Shown here in pieces: positions 11,900 through 22,578 of a stretch of DNA of 33,309 bases. Made by a program: the position numbers and the translations under genes. The notes under the pieces are model-generated. The model searched no databases and was not told the origin of the DNA. It worked only from the letters and a program-made list of their open reading frames with translations. How positions within the stretch are numbered: position 1 is the first letter of the stretch; each line of letters starts with the position of its first letter. The DNA comes from Sperchopsis tessellata (lineage: Eukaryota; Arthropoda; Insecta; Coleoptera; Hydrophilidae). The stretch is from positions 1 to 33,309 of the forward strand of contig JAWQRN010000238.1 of assembly GCA_033557685.1 (NCBI GenBank), written 5' to 3'.

Positions 11900-13110
11900 T
11901 CTTCTTCTAGTATATATCCACTAATTGACGTTCATGATCACATATTTCATTTCGTCTCGGTTTGTTGCAGTGTGGAAAAGTTCCTGAGCGGTCCTAAGGC
12001 CAGTCCATTCTCTGATGTTTCACAGCCATGACTTTTGTTTCTGGCGCATTCCTCTCTTACATTCAATCTTGCCCTGGATGATAAGTTGTAAAATGTTGCT
12101 TAGGATTACACATGATACAACCGAAGTATGCCGTCTTTCTTCGGTTTATGTTAGTTAGTAGTTCACGGTCTTTCTGTATTCAAGTTAATACCTCTTCGTT
12201 TGTAAATTCTATCCGTCCATGGAATTTTAAATATGTGGCGTATCGTCCACATTTCGAATGCCCCAAGCCTATTCACAACCTTTACCATCCTCGCTTCCAT
12301 TCCATACAGCAGCACCGACCATACGTAACATTCTGTAAATCATATTCTAAGGTCTAGGTCAAATTCACTGTTTGTCAGCATCTGCGTATACTTCATGAGA
12401 GCGCTTCACGCCTTTTCTAGTCGGCTTTTTAGTTCTTTGTCTGAGTACCATTTGTCGTGCAACCAAACCCCTAAATATTTGTATCTGGTTACACGTTCTA
12501 TGGGACAGTTTTTGATTGTTATATTGCTATCTGTGAATGTTTCTGGATTCCTTGTTATCACCATGAACTTGGTCTTATCGATGTTTATCTTTATTCCCAT
12601 CTCTACTATGGATTTTTTCTTTGTTGACTAAGTATTGGAGATCTTCGATGTTGTCAGCTATAATCTCAGCGTCGTCCACAAAACGGATGTTATTGATCCA
12701 TTTTCCATTTACTTGGATGCCCTTTTCAACATTTTGCAATGCTTCTTGAAAAATTGCCTCAGAATACAAATTGAATAGCATAGGAAATAGTTTGCAACCT
12801 GGTTGCACCCACCTGCATATTTTTATATCTTTGATTAGTTCTCCATCTACTATTACTCTAACTGTTTGGTTCCATACAAACTCTTTATACATCTTACATC
12901 TTTCTGATCTAATTCCATTCTGTTAAGGATTTCAAATAGTTTGTCCTGTCGTACTCTGTCGAATGCTTTATCATAATCCACGAAATAGATGCATACTGGT
13001 ATGGCAATGAATGAAAGTAATCTAGCTGATCCCCTACTTACTAGGAGTGGGAAATATCCTAAGTTGATACGATTATAAGCTTGTACAAATTGATGCCCGT
13101 TATAATACAT
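11900..13110 (-). mobile_element. LINE remnant with reverse transcriptase and C-terminal region, antisense
   Basis: The - strand shows consecutive reverse transcriptase motifs in three frames. YFVDYDKAFDRVRQDKLFEI (about 12910-12990) contains the first catalytic aspartate region. A frame change brings WNQTVRVIVDGEL, then VQPGCKLFPMLFNLYSEAIF (RQGCxLSPxLFN motif) and RFVDDAEIIADN, an intact FxDD box. Another frame gives INIDKTKFMV and ERVTRYKYLGVWL. Positions about 12350 down to 11960 carry the decayed tail (KIPWTDRI-like, QKDRELLT-like and WLKN-like tracts). The order matches insect LINEs usually labelled endonuclease-reverse transcriptase. The endonuclease part is missing, and frameshifts make it a pseudogene. 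Confidence 0.87.
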
Positions 13111-13886
13111 CTAAATGTGAAATTTTTATTTCATGGCAAGATATCCTAATAATGATCGAGCTAAATATTTGAAACAGAGAAAACATTGAACACAATCCTT
13201 CTGACAAGATATGTTATGAATAATTAATTACAAGTAATTGTTTCAAAGTTTATTGTTATTGTGCAAATTAGTCATGTCCATTGTGCATAATGTCCGTTTA
13301 AATGGAAGGGTTGAAAATAAAAATAAAATGATACAAAATATAAATAAATATACTAGTAATATAGATAACTGTGTACATTTGAATTCTGTTCTGAAATATT
13401 ATCCTTACATAAGTGAATGATATACAATTGGAGGGGGGAATTATTAGAAATTTATAAAAACAAACTTAAGGTTAACAGAGCAGACTTCATTTAGATAATA
13501 AGAAAAAGTAGTAGTGATTCAAAATATAGTATTGTTATTCATTGCTGTCTCCTTTTGTTTTATAAAATATCATCAACATAGCTAATTCCACTAAGGCCAT
13601 TCTTGATTACCCAGTACTTGCTAGATTAAAATCACTAGTTAACAAGCTATTACCAGAACTAACATTCAAACAGAAACCCTGGTTCTGTAGAGACTAATAC
13701 TATGACCAGATTAATTGATAGAACTTCGCTTTTTACTAATGATTTGATTACTTCATTAAGGTGAAGATTTTTTTGTAGATGATTGAATTCTTTTGTAGTG
13801 AAATTACCTTATAATGGCATTTTCTGAATTATTTGTATTATTATTAATATAAAGTATCATTTACTAAATCCTTTATATATTTCCAG
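13111..13886. other. End of the 9-kb intron
   Basis: AT-rich sequence with no recognisable gene or mobile element. The 60-codon open frame at 13238-13420 is low-complexity and unsupported. It ends in a pyrimidine tract with TTCCAG at 13881-13886, the acceptor site for the next transporter exon. Confidence 0.6.
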
Positions 13887-14088
13887 CGGTGGTCAGCAGA
13901 GAAGAGTGTCTTTTTCTGTGGCTTTGATGCACGATCCTGAATTGCTTATCTTGGATGAGCCAACTGTTGGTGTAGATCCATTGTTGAGACAAAGTATATG
14001 GAATCATTTGGTACAAATCACTAAAGATGGAAACAAAACAGTTATCATTACTACACATTATATTGAAGAAGCTCGACAGGCACATACT
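13887..14088 (+). CDS. ABCH transporter exon with signature, Walker B and H-loop
   Basis: The first base completes the split serine of LSGGQ, followed by GGQQRRVSFSVALMHDPEL, so the ABC signature is NLSGGQQRR across the junction. Walker B is LLILDEP (13942-13962), with the catalytic aspartate and glutamate at 13954-13959, followed by a D-loop (VGVDP). The H-loop histidine is at 14056-14058 in IITTHYIEEARQ. All residues required for ATP hydrolysis are present, so this should be an active ATPase domain. The exon is bounded by TTCCAG and GTAAGT and ends on a codon boundary. An ATG at 13906 in the +1 frame is a shadow of this coding sequence, not a start. Confidence 0.95.
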
Positions 14089-14239
14089 GTAAGTAATTTT
14101 CACAACTTGCTTTCAAAATATATTAAGAACTATAAAATGTAGAATTTCAGGTGTTATTTAAAATTTGATTGAACAAAATTGTATTAGAATGCTTAAGAAA
14201 TTATGGTTAATTGCATGGAATACATTAAACAGTATTGGT

Positions 14240-14660
14240 CAATATATTGGATAGGAAAAGATGTAAATGTATGGCTTCCATGGTATAGATCTTTTGGAGT
14301 AGAATCCACCTAAGAAATAGAAATCATAAATATTCTACAATGGTTGTTTTAGTGGGGAGTTGTAAGTCATGGGTGTTCTGCATAGCTACATTCTGGATCC
14401 TCTGCTTTTAAATTTTTGACAAAAATTATTTATCCAATAATAAATAATGGTGTTTCTTCAGCTTTCTTCAGACAATAATACTTTTGCAACTAGAGCGAGA
14501 TTCAAAAGTTGCCGAACTGTCATAAAGATTAATTCAGAGTGAAAATGCATGGTACTCATCATATCAATTACTATAAATTAGGGAGAAAAACACATCTTTG
14601 CTATTTTTTAATAATAACAATATTGCCACTGGTCATAATAAATGTTTTAGCTATCTTAGG
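14240..14660 (+). mobile_element. Possible decayed LINE reverse transcriptase fragment
   Basis: A frame near 14355-14400 reads VMGVLHSYILDPLLLNF, which fits the GVPQGSxLGPLLFxxF motif of jockey- or CR1-type reverse transcriptases. About 60 bp later a frame reads SDNNTFATRARF, a plausible relic of the ADDT box. Every frame is broken, so this rests on motif order and spacing alone. Confidence 0.4.
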
Positions 14661-16422
14661 AGTTGAATGTTAGTTAGTATGTAGTAGACTATCGAGTGAT
14701 GAAGAAAGACAAATACATGTTCAAAAGAAACTTAGCTTTAATGAAATATTTCTTATTATTTCCCTTCCAATTATCTTACTAGAAATAATATTTACCTTTA
14801 TTCCATCTACATAGAAAGTTGCAATAATGAATTGATGTACCTGTAAATAATACATACATTTCGTAGACCTATAAATATGTCAAAAGTTCCGTGTTATATT
14901 CGCTTATACACAGATTTATCATACAGAGAAAGTAAATAATGTAAATCTTTTACAATATTTAAACGCTGAGTTGCACATTATAAGATTACTTTAAAAAATA
15001 GTAAATTTTTAATATGAACTAGCCCCATTCAGTTTAACATTAAGTTACTTTACTCAATGCTTCATCAACAGATTGCTGAGAACATCTAATATTTTTGCTT
15101 ATTAACTCGATATTCAATTACGTAACATTATAATAGTAAATAAACATAAAATATTAAACGCACACTGAATATTAACAACTATATATATCTCTAATGGCTC
15201 TATCTCAAAATTAATTGATTTTTTCTTTCTAATGTCAATTAATTCAGATTGATAATTATAGTTCATACATATGGTTTAAATTTTAAATAATCTCATGCTG
15301 AAATTGCAATACCTTCTACCTTAATTTATCTCAACTGTATGGATGTGTAACAAAGGAATTAACAACTACTACATGAGAGGACAAAAATTTACTGAAAAGT
15401 ATGTAGTGGTGATACGTGACTTGTTATGTATTCAAATGGTACATTATCTCTGTACAAATTGAAAGTTGTTGTTGTATATATGTGGTAAAATGTATGACCC
15501 ATGTAAACATCAGGTGTTTTTTATTATCTTCACTATAATGTATTGAAACTTACTTCTTTTTTGGACACACATGCTGAAAATTGTTGTAGACTTATTCCAA
15601 TGAATTTATCATTTTCCCACAACTACAAACTTTCTTAATTATATCTACACTGTGTTTGTTGTGAGCCAGAAATTTCCCTAAAAGAAATAATTTATATTTT
15701 TGTAATCTAAAACAAAATTGCTTCACACTGTATTTCATCATTTCTTTAAAATTAATTCATCATTTTGTAAGTTTTATGGATAAATTCATAATTAAAAGAA
15801 ATATATATGCTCTTTATTTGGAATATTTATTTTCAAAGAGCATATTCTACACAGAACTTTCAAGATTTGAAGTTTTGATGTATAAAAGTAAAATATTATT
15901 CTCAAATTTGACATGTGTAAAGTTAGAGCTTTTATTAGAAAGAAAAATGTATTACAGGAATGGTGGTAAATGAAAAATAGTAAAAAATATTATAAAATGA
16001 AGATAAGTATATCTCAACATAAAGGACTGACAATCAATTATTGTTGTATTTATCTTAATTCATGTAGAAAAAATTGCAATCTAAAACTTCATTCATATAT
16101 GAATGTATCAAGTTATGAAGTAAAGATATGCCTTAGCCTATTTCTTAGCTTAAAAGTTTAAATTTAAACATAGAAAATCTGCTGCTGATTCTTTTAAATT
16201 CAAAAATTCTACAGTTGTGTGGAAATTATTATTATTAATTTGTGTTTCTAAAGTGCCAAAATCACATAAAATTATTGTCTATTGCAAGTTGTTTTCACTG
16301 CATTTTATCAGGAAAAATATACTGTACAACTTTAAATATCTCAAAATGCTTCTAGCCATTTATCACAACATATGTTTTGAGAAAAATTTAATAAGACTGT
16401 AGTTCTATGTAATTTTTTGCAG
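14661..16422. other. AT-rich intron, nothing recognised
   Basis: No transposon or RNA gene is evident. The open frames at 15776-15973, 15970-16161 and 16217-16402 are low-complexity, AT-driven and without motifs; I regard them as chance. The stretch closes with a polypyrimidine tract and TTTTTTGCAG, the acceptor for the next exon. Confidence 0.6.
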
Positions 16423-16707
16423 ATTGGTCTAATGAGAAGTGGAAAATTACTTGCCGAAGAATCCCCACATGTTCTATTATCTATGTATGGTTGCCAATCT
16501 CTAGAAGAAGTTTTTCTGAAGTTGTCAAGGAAACAAGGTCAATCCAACACACCACCAGAAATCACAAACAATATCAGCTTAGCAACAATGAATTGGGCAA
16601 ACAAAGACAGTTCTATTTATGTTACAGATAGCAGTGCTGTTGTTGGTTTAAACTTTCACCAAAGTAAAGAAGTCCTTATACAAGATGGAAGTAATGGCCA
16701 CTTAGAT
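16423..16707 (+). CDS. ABCH transporter exon, end of ATPase domain and linker
   Basis: It starts in phase 0 after TTTTTTGCAG and ends in phase 0 before GTAAGA. It encodes IGLMRSGKLLAEESP, the strand and turn after the H-loop in ABCG/ABCH ATPase domains, then SLEEVFLKLSRKQGQ, the closing helix of the domain. The remaining roughly 60 residues are a polar, low-conservation linker leading to the membrane domain. The upstream ATG at 16417 lies in the intron and is not a start. Confidence 0.93.
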
Positions 16708-17231
16708 GTAAGATTATGTTTTAAATTATTTATTGTTTTATCGAAATTCACATTAGTTTATAGTATGTTGTCTTTCTATATTACGAAATTTTTTTGATAA
16801 CAAACAAAAACCTTAAATACTTGTTTCTTATGTCGTACTAAAGCAATTGTTAAATTTGTATTTGTCACATGGTGGAAGGAAATAACGTGTTTCATTAATA
16901 ACAATTAAATTACTTACAATTTAAAACATTCCGCACCTAGTGTTCTCGTTAAAATCTCAAATTTTAAAAATGGTACATCTAATGTCTACAAGAGCCTGTC
17001 TTTGAACAAATTGGTGCATGCTCAGAATAAAATATTATGGCAAAAGTGATGCTATTGTCCAATGCCGTATCCATACTCCACCCTCCATATACTACAGCAA
17101 TGTTAATTCCTATTTATGAAAATATTCTCAAAATTATTAATGGTGTCACAAATATGAAACAAATTTTATAATTATAAAACTTGGTATCTACCTCAATATT
17201 TCTGTAAGTATATCTTTTTAACTTCTTTCAG
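16708..17231. other. Intron of 524 bp
   Basis: GTAAGA to TTTCAG intron with no further features. An open run in the first 90 bases simply continues the exon frame into the intron. Confidence 0.75.
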
Positions 17232-17766
17232 GTTCCAGATCGAGCAACCTCTACAAAAACTCAAGTGTCTCAGGCCTGCGATGATTGCACAACATGCTCA
17301 AGTTTCACTACAAAAGGAAAAATAAAAGCATTATTACAGAAAAATTTCTTGAGGATGTGGAGGAATGTTGGTGTGATGCTCTTTATATTTGCTTTACCTG
17401 TAATGCAAGTTATACTTTTCTGTTTGGCGATTGGACGGGACCCTACAGGACTTAGACTAGCAATCGTCAATCATGAGGCAAACTATACAAATTCATCGTA
17501 TCAAGAATGTAGCTATTCAAAAGGTTGTAAATTTTCAAAATTAAGTTGTAGATATTTGGATGTTCTACAGAATAAATCAATAGTAAAAGAGTTTTACCCA
17601 ACTCCGCAAGCAGCAGTTGATTCCGTTAAATCAGGACATGCATGGGGTGCCTTATATTTTACAGAAAACTTTACTGATGCTTTAGTAGCTAGAATGGGCC
17701 TTGGAAAAGATTCTGATGAAGAAACATTGGATCAAAGTGAAATTCGTGTCTGGTTAGATATGTCTA
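17232..17766 (+). CDS. ABCH transporter exon, first membrane helix and outer loop
   Basis: It follows CTTTCAG and is in frame with the previous exon. A short cytosolic tract with three cysteines (ACDDCTTCSS) precedes KIKALLQKNFLRMWRN, the amphipathic connecting helix typical of this family. Next comes the first membrane segment, VGVMLFIFALPVMQVILFCL. The large extracellular loop has four N-glycosylation sequons (NYT, NSS, NKS, NFT) and three clustered cysteines, as expected for an outward-facing loop. The donor site is TCTA|GTAAGT, leaving phase 1; reading through it gives a false stop at 17772-17774. Confidence 0.94.
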
Positions 17767-17855
17767 GTAAGTGAAACAATTACTATTTACAGTATCTTTG
17801 AAAAAAGAAGTTGTGAAACTTTGTTTCCTAAAATATATTTCTTTAAATCTTTTAG

Positions 17856-18042
17856 ATCAACAAATTGGAGTTATTCTACAGAGAGATTTACAACTATCAT
17901 ATCAGAATTTTGCCAAAGACTTACTAACATCTTGTGACCTAAATCCAGCACTAGCAAGTGTTCCTATAGCATTTAAAGAACCTATTTACGGATCAAATGA
18001 GCCATCCTTCACAGATTTCGTAGCTCCAGGTGTTATTCTTAC
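17856..18042 (+). CDS. ABCH transporter exon, outer loop end to second membrane helix
   Basis: The acceptor is TCTTTTAG after an 89-bp intron. The first two bases complete an asparagine codon. The exon encodes QQIGVILQRDLQLSYQNF and later EPSFTDFVAPGVILT, the tract entering the second membrane helix. It ends in AC|GTAAGT in phase 2. The 66-residue segment without gaps agrees with the length seen in ABCH relatives. Confidence 0.93.
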
Positions 18043-18117
18043 GTAAGTAAAAATTATTTATTTTTTTTTATTCTTACAATTAAACTAGGTTATAAGTTGC
18101 TAATTCTTCTTTTGCAG

Positions 18118-18206
18118 AATCGTCTTCTTTTTGGCAGTAGCTTTAACATCATCAGCATTAATTATAGAAAGAATGGAAGGCCTGCTAGACAGATCTTGGG
18201 TCGCAG
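18118..18206 (+). CDS. ABCH transporter exon, second membrane helix
   Basis: An 89-bp exon after a 75-bp intron (acceptor TTTTGCAG, donor GCAG|GTAAGA). It encodes IVFFLAVALTSSALIIE, a membrane helix, then RMEGLLDRSWVAG. The charged stretch ERxEGLLDRSWVAGV is the cytosolic coupling loop of the ABC-2 membrane domain that contacts the ATPase domain. It is too short to stand out as an open frame, but both phases fit its neighbours exactly. The next exon is 13.6 kb away. Confidence 0.92.
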
Positions 18207-18980
18207 GTAAGAATTGCTTTTTCTAAAACACTTGTCTAAATTATGTCCAGCTTAATTTGTACATCCTTTTTACAATCAAAAATATAAATTGTTCAATTAG
18301 CGCCACATGATTGGTTTGAATCTGGCCTTAGAAATATTGCCACTATCTCTTAAGTCTTCATCTGCCAACAACAATACAAAAGAATTATCTAAATGATCAA
18401 TAGATCAACATTAAATACAATAAACTTCCATGGTTCTCATTTGTAGTTTTTTCACCTGGAAAGATAGACATAGAACCATGATAATAAAGTAAAGTAAAGA
18501 AAGATAATAAAAACAATTGTCAATGAATTTGTCAACTATTATAGGAAAATGTAAACATGAGAACTTAATTGAAATGAAACAATCTAAATAATTAAAAGAA
18601 ATACCTGCTGCTATTATATTTTGATGCTGCAATTTGAAAAGCTTGAGATTTGGTCAATTATACTAAATTTAACAAAATTAACGAATATGAAGCTAATTTG
18701 TAAGTATGTCGTATTACCACTGACACAGTCTAATTACAATTATAAGTGCTGTTCACAAAATTTTTCAATGAGCAGTTAATAATTGTATCATGTATTTTTT
18801 GAATAGATACAATGATATAATAATCGGGTCTAAACATGGTTTTTAAAAATGTAGATGTACGGAAACTGCATCAACAGAATTTATGGTGTGTGAGTACATA
18901 TATGGATTTTAGAGCATGATTCGTGTTTTGTATTTTAGATGTTGTACATATTCTTAGAAGTACTACTAATAAATTATTCA
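18207..18980. other. Start of the 13.6-kb intron
   Basis: Donor GTAAGA followed by AT-rich sequence with no recognised element. The 73-codon reverse open frame at 18411-18632 has no motif and is probably chance. Confidence 0.55.
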
Positions 18981-18984
18981 TCCC

Positions 18985-19175
18985 GTAACACTTAAGTTGG
19001 CTTTTGCACGGGCTTCTGTGTTGGGACCTCTAATTTCAATAATTTGTATTAATGATTTGCCCAAATATATTCACGATGAAAATGTGTCCAGTTTGCAGGC
19101 GATATTGCATTGGTAGTATTAGTCCCTAGTGAGAATGCACTAAATATAAAAATATAAAATCTTGTAAACAATATG
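18985..19175 (+). mobile_element. LINE reverse transcriptase fragment, sense
   Basis: A frame near 19010-19080 reads ASVLGPLISIICINDLPKYI, close to the QGSxLGPLLFxIYINDLP motif of jockey- or CR1-type reverse transcriptases. After a one-base shift FAGDIALVVLVPSENAL follows, the remains of the FADD catalytic box with the first aspartate changed to glycine. The fragment is short and dead. Confidence 0.72.
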
Positions 19176-19859
19176 GAGCAATTATGCAAGGTAAACCCCA
19201 TAATCTATATAATAACTGAAAGTCATCCATTTCCAGCCATTCCAGAAAATTTATAAAACCATTGATTAACTAGTACTTTTATAATTATAATTTGCCACAT
19301 ATCTATATTAAAGATATAAAAATTTGCCATAAATTATATGAAAGATCCTCATTTATAATATTTTATTCTAGTAGTAGCTAAGTACAAAATTATTAATATA
19401 TGAATTCTTTTAAATTTATCAGTCAAATTCAAAAGTTACGTTCGAAGTGTTCTCTGGTAATAAATCAAATGACTTAACATAATCTAATTTTATATTCTAA
19501 CTTTGTTGCACATATACATAGCAGCCATATAAGTTTTGTGATATCCGGTGAGTGGGTATGAGTTTCTAATAAATTGCATCATAATTTTAAAATAATAATT
19601 TTGATATTTATTTTGAACTCAATCCATTCAAAGAATAGTTTGATGACATGAATATTATCTTATTAATAGTATTGCAGTTGCCAGGAAAAGTCCTTTTCTT
19701 TGTAGCAATTGGTGTATTAAACAAAATTGGGATGCAAATATAAACACAAAATTATAAAATTAACAAATAGTGCATTTTATGCGTACTTAGATTAAAGCCT
19801 TTGGTGCAATACTGATTAGAATCTAATATGCATATGCTTATTGTTATCTTAACTATAAT
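19176..19859. other. Intron stretch without recognised features
   Basis: AT-rich with no open frame of note. Part may be the lost 3' end of the preceding LINE fragment or the LTR-proximal end of the gypsy-type element to the right, but no direct repeat supports either. Confidence 0.45.
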
Positions 19860-19869
19860 ATAATGATGT

Positions 19870-20700
19870 CGAGCTTATCTTCTTCTAGCATTGACAGAAT
19901 GTTTGTTTGTAGTGTAAGAGTTTTGATTTTCTTCTTGGTGTATATCATGTCATTCATTTTCTTCACTACTTCATATAGCTCCTCCCAGGATGACTGCATC
20001 TTGGAGCATAGAACCTTTCCGGTGTTGTAGGTGCTTCAACCAGACCAGATTGCCTTTCTCTAATTCTTCAATATCAGCTCGTACATCATATCTCTCCTCC
20101 ATTCTATCACTTTCAAGCTCAATATTATTTCAGACAAGATTGTGAATGTCGTCCATTTTCCTTCTTAGATCTTCAAAATTACCACCTGTTTCCTGTTCAT
20201 CTGGTCGGCTACCTAAAATTAGGTCTCCAAGAAATCTCATCTCTTTTCTGAACATCACTCTAGCGGGAGTTTGCAGAGTCGTTTCATTAACAGGTGAGCC
20301 CACCAAAAATAGATTTACATATCTCAATCTCTTTGCTATCTGGAAACAAGTTTGGATAGTTATCTGCCCATGGGTCGATTCATTCACTCCACTATTCCAT
20401 CAAACTGAAGATAAAAAAGTGTTGTTTGCATCTTCCTTTTCACAAGAAGCTTGCAGGTCTCTTGGAATAATGCTGATTCAAATTTTCTTCCTTGATCAAA
20501 ATTGAAATCCAGTGGCACCCCAAATCTAATGAAAACTCCTTAACCAACACTTCTACAACTGTCGAGGCTTCCTGGTTTAGTAGGTCATATGATACAACCC
20601 AGTTATTAAAGTAATTCATAGATCTACGTTATTCTGATACATCGGAGCCTTTATCTTTCTTCCCAGACCATTAGTTGCTGCACAAGTAGTGCATCTCCGA
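19870..20700 (-). pseudogene. Gypsy integrase pseudogene
   Basis: On the - strand, CTTCAATNGLGRKIKAPM at about 20690-20640 retains the CxxC end of the HHCC zinc finger. NFDQGRKFESALFQETCK at about 20510-20455 is the core with the second catalytic aspartate (DQGR). The expected glutamate region near 20400 is broken by a stop (WNSGVNEST). The TPAxxMFxxEMR tract and C-terminal region follow. Three frames are needed to read it. Confidence 0.8.
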
Positions 20701-21849
20701 TTCTATCCTTTGACATCATTGTGACAGTTAACCCATTAGAATCATTCTTGAACCTTCTCTGTTTTTCTTACACCTAAATGACCTCCTGAACTTCCATTGT
20801 ATACTTCTTCCAAAATTGCTTTGCTTTTCTTTTTATGTAGCACCAGCTTTATAGTCTCTGTATCTCCCTCTTCGTTTTCTAAGGCCCTCTTCAACAATCC
20901 AGTTACCATTTTCACTGAGTTCTACTGCACCCAGTATGTTTTCACCATTTAATTCTGGTAGGATATTCTTCCCATGCTGGTCGTCACCTTTGCTGCTTCC
21001 AATTTAGAATTGGTTGTAGGTCTTGATTTTCTTGTGCTCTTTTTATATCCTCATTGTTCTATCTTTTGACCTCGACTGTTGTGCGAAAGATTCTCAGCTT
21101 CTCAATTCTTTCTTAAGGCTTTAGCAATGTTTAAACTCCAAGAGGTTGGATTTTCTTGACAGAGCATCGGTGTTTTCATGAATCTTACTACGGTGTTTGG
21201 TGGTAAAGTGATATATTTGGATTCTTTCCAGTAACCTAGCAATTTGAAATTCTGGATTTTTAAAGCGAATAAGCCATTGTAGAGCAGTTTGATCCGTTCT
21301 AGGGAGGAATTACCTTCCAAACAAGTACTAATGGAAGTGCTCTAAGTCTTGAAGCCTTGGCCAGAAGTTCTTGTCTTGTGACACAGTAGTTCTTTTCAGG
21401 TTTTGAGAAGGATCTTGCTCAAGGAACCAATCACAGTTTCTTCATCATCCTGTATTTGTGAGAGTATGACCCCAATACTGATATTGCTAGCATCAGTGTC
21501 CAAAATAAAGTGTTCTTCCATTAACTAAGGATTGGAGCCTTAGTTAAGATTCTCTTCAATTCGTCGAATGCCTCCTTGCAATCTATTCAAATATTCTTGC
21601 TTGTTTATATATTATGTTTATTCCTCGTGATTGGCCATTTCTTTACTGTTGAGATTTTATTGGGATTTGTCGCTTCACCTTTGCAGCATGTCACTTGTCT
21701 GAGATTTTACTTTCTTCTTAAATAGGTGGCACTTCTTCAAGCTTTGTTTCAAGTGGGCATTTCTTCTAAGAATCCCCTCCAAATTCTTGAGATGTTCTTC
21801 AAATGTCTTACCAATTTCAATGATATTGTCATGATAAGACAGATTTTCC

Positions 21850-22265
21850 AAGATAAACCCTTAAGAACCAGATCCATAAATCTTTCAAAAGTTTCTGGTA
21901 CATTGCATAGCCCAAACAGCATTACGGTTAACTACCACAGCCCTGATCTTGTAGTAAAAACTGTCTTTTCTCAGTCTTTAGGGTGTAGCTCTACTTGCCA
22001 ATAACCATTTTTCAAGTGTAATACGGAGAACCATTGTGACCCTGTCAAGGTGTCGTCTATTGTTGGCAAGGGATAACAATCCTTCTTTGTTACATTATTC
22101 AGTGTCCTATAATCTATGCAAAATCTAGAAGACCCTACTTTCTTTGATACCAGAACAACAGGTGAGGTCCTAAGAGTATTGGAAGGTTCTATGAAGCCTT
22201 GCTGCTGCATCTTCGGAAACAGATCTTTGGCATATTTCAGTTTAGTCAGGGGTAAATATCTTGGA
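21850..22265 (-). pseudogene. Gypsy reverse transcriptase pseudogene, N-terminal half
   Basis: The - strand frame reads KMQQQGFIEPSNTLRTSPVV, then FCIDYRTLNNVTKKDCYPLP and WFSVLHLKNGYWQVELHPKD. These correspond to the motifs around the first catalytic aspartate of gypsy reverse transcriptases (FSxLDLxSGYWQ), but that aspartate is replaced by histidine here (LHLKNGYWQ), which would abolish catalysis. A stop follows directly after HPKD. The YVDD region further left is scrambled. Confidence 0.85.
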
Positions 22266-22269
22266 TGAT

Positions 22270-22578
22270 GTTTTTAGCCAAAGTTTTTATCACTATAGAT
22301 GTCTTGATGGAGTCAAAAGCTTTCTTGTAGTCTATGAAAGTATAACATTCTGGCAGGTTATATTTACATCTGATATCACTTTACGACCCGTGTGGATGTG
22401 GTCAGTATTCTTTATCCCTGCCTATTCTTTGAGTGACTGATTAGTCAGTAATTTCTTCAATTTCCATATTCCATTTTTGTGGATTAGAAGAACTATTATG
22501 TTTTTTCAAGATGCTGATATCTCTTTTAGTTCTGGGCATGATGTATACAGATTTACCAGAATTGTATACAGGGTATAC
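22270..22578 (-). mobile_element. LINE family X copy 4, fragment next to gypsy remnant
   Basis: The + strand text at 22290-22420 (GATGTCTTGAT.GAGTCAAA, GGCAGGTTATA.T, GTG.ATGTGGTCA) matches 1940-2060 and 25555-25665. On the - strand it encodes FIDYKKAFDSIKTS, the first catalytic-aspartate motif of the LINE reverse transcriptase. It sits directly against the gypsy remnant and ends where the inverted-repeat element begins. Confidence 0.75.

Larger units (their letters stand above)
19860..22265 (-). mobile_element. Gypsy-type LTR retroelement pol remnant, antisense
   Basis: The - strand carries the gypsy (Ty3-type) pol order over 2.4 kb: reverse transcriptase, RNase H, integrase zinc-binding region, integrase core and integrase C-terminal region. 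RNase H is marked by FILDTDASNISIGVILSQ (about 21515 down to 21460) and SKPEKNYCVTRQELLAKA. The integrase C-terminus shows TPARVMFRKEMRFLGDLI (about 20270) and QSSWEELYEVVKKMND (about 19985). Many stops and frameshifts show it is long dead. I found no gag, protease, envelope-like gene or LTR pair, so both ends are lost. The right edge meets a LINE fragment at about 22270, which looks inserted there or joined by deletion. Confidence 0.87.

Noticed and set aside
15776..16402. Three short consecutive + strand open frames
   Set aside because: AT-driven composition, no motif, inside an intron of the transporter; likely chance.
17270..17470. 66-codon open frame on the - strand
   Set aside because: Shadow of the strongly supported transporter exon on the + strand.
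20146..20505. 119-codon open frame on the + strand
   Set aside because: It is the complement of the gypsy integrase tract on the - strand, which has recognisable motifs.
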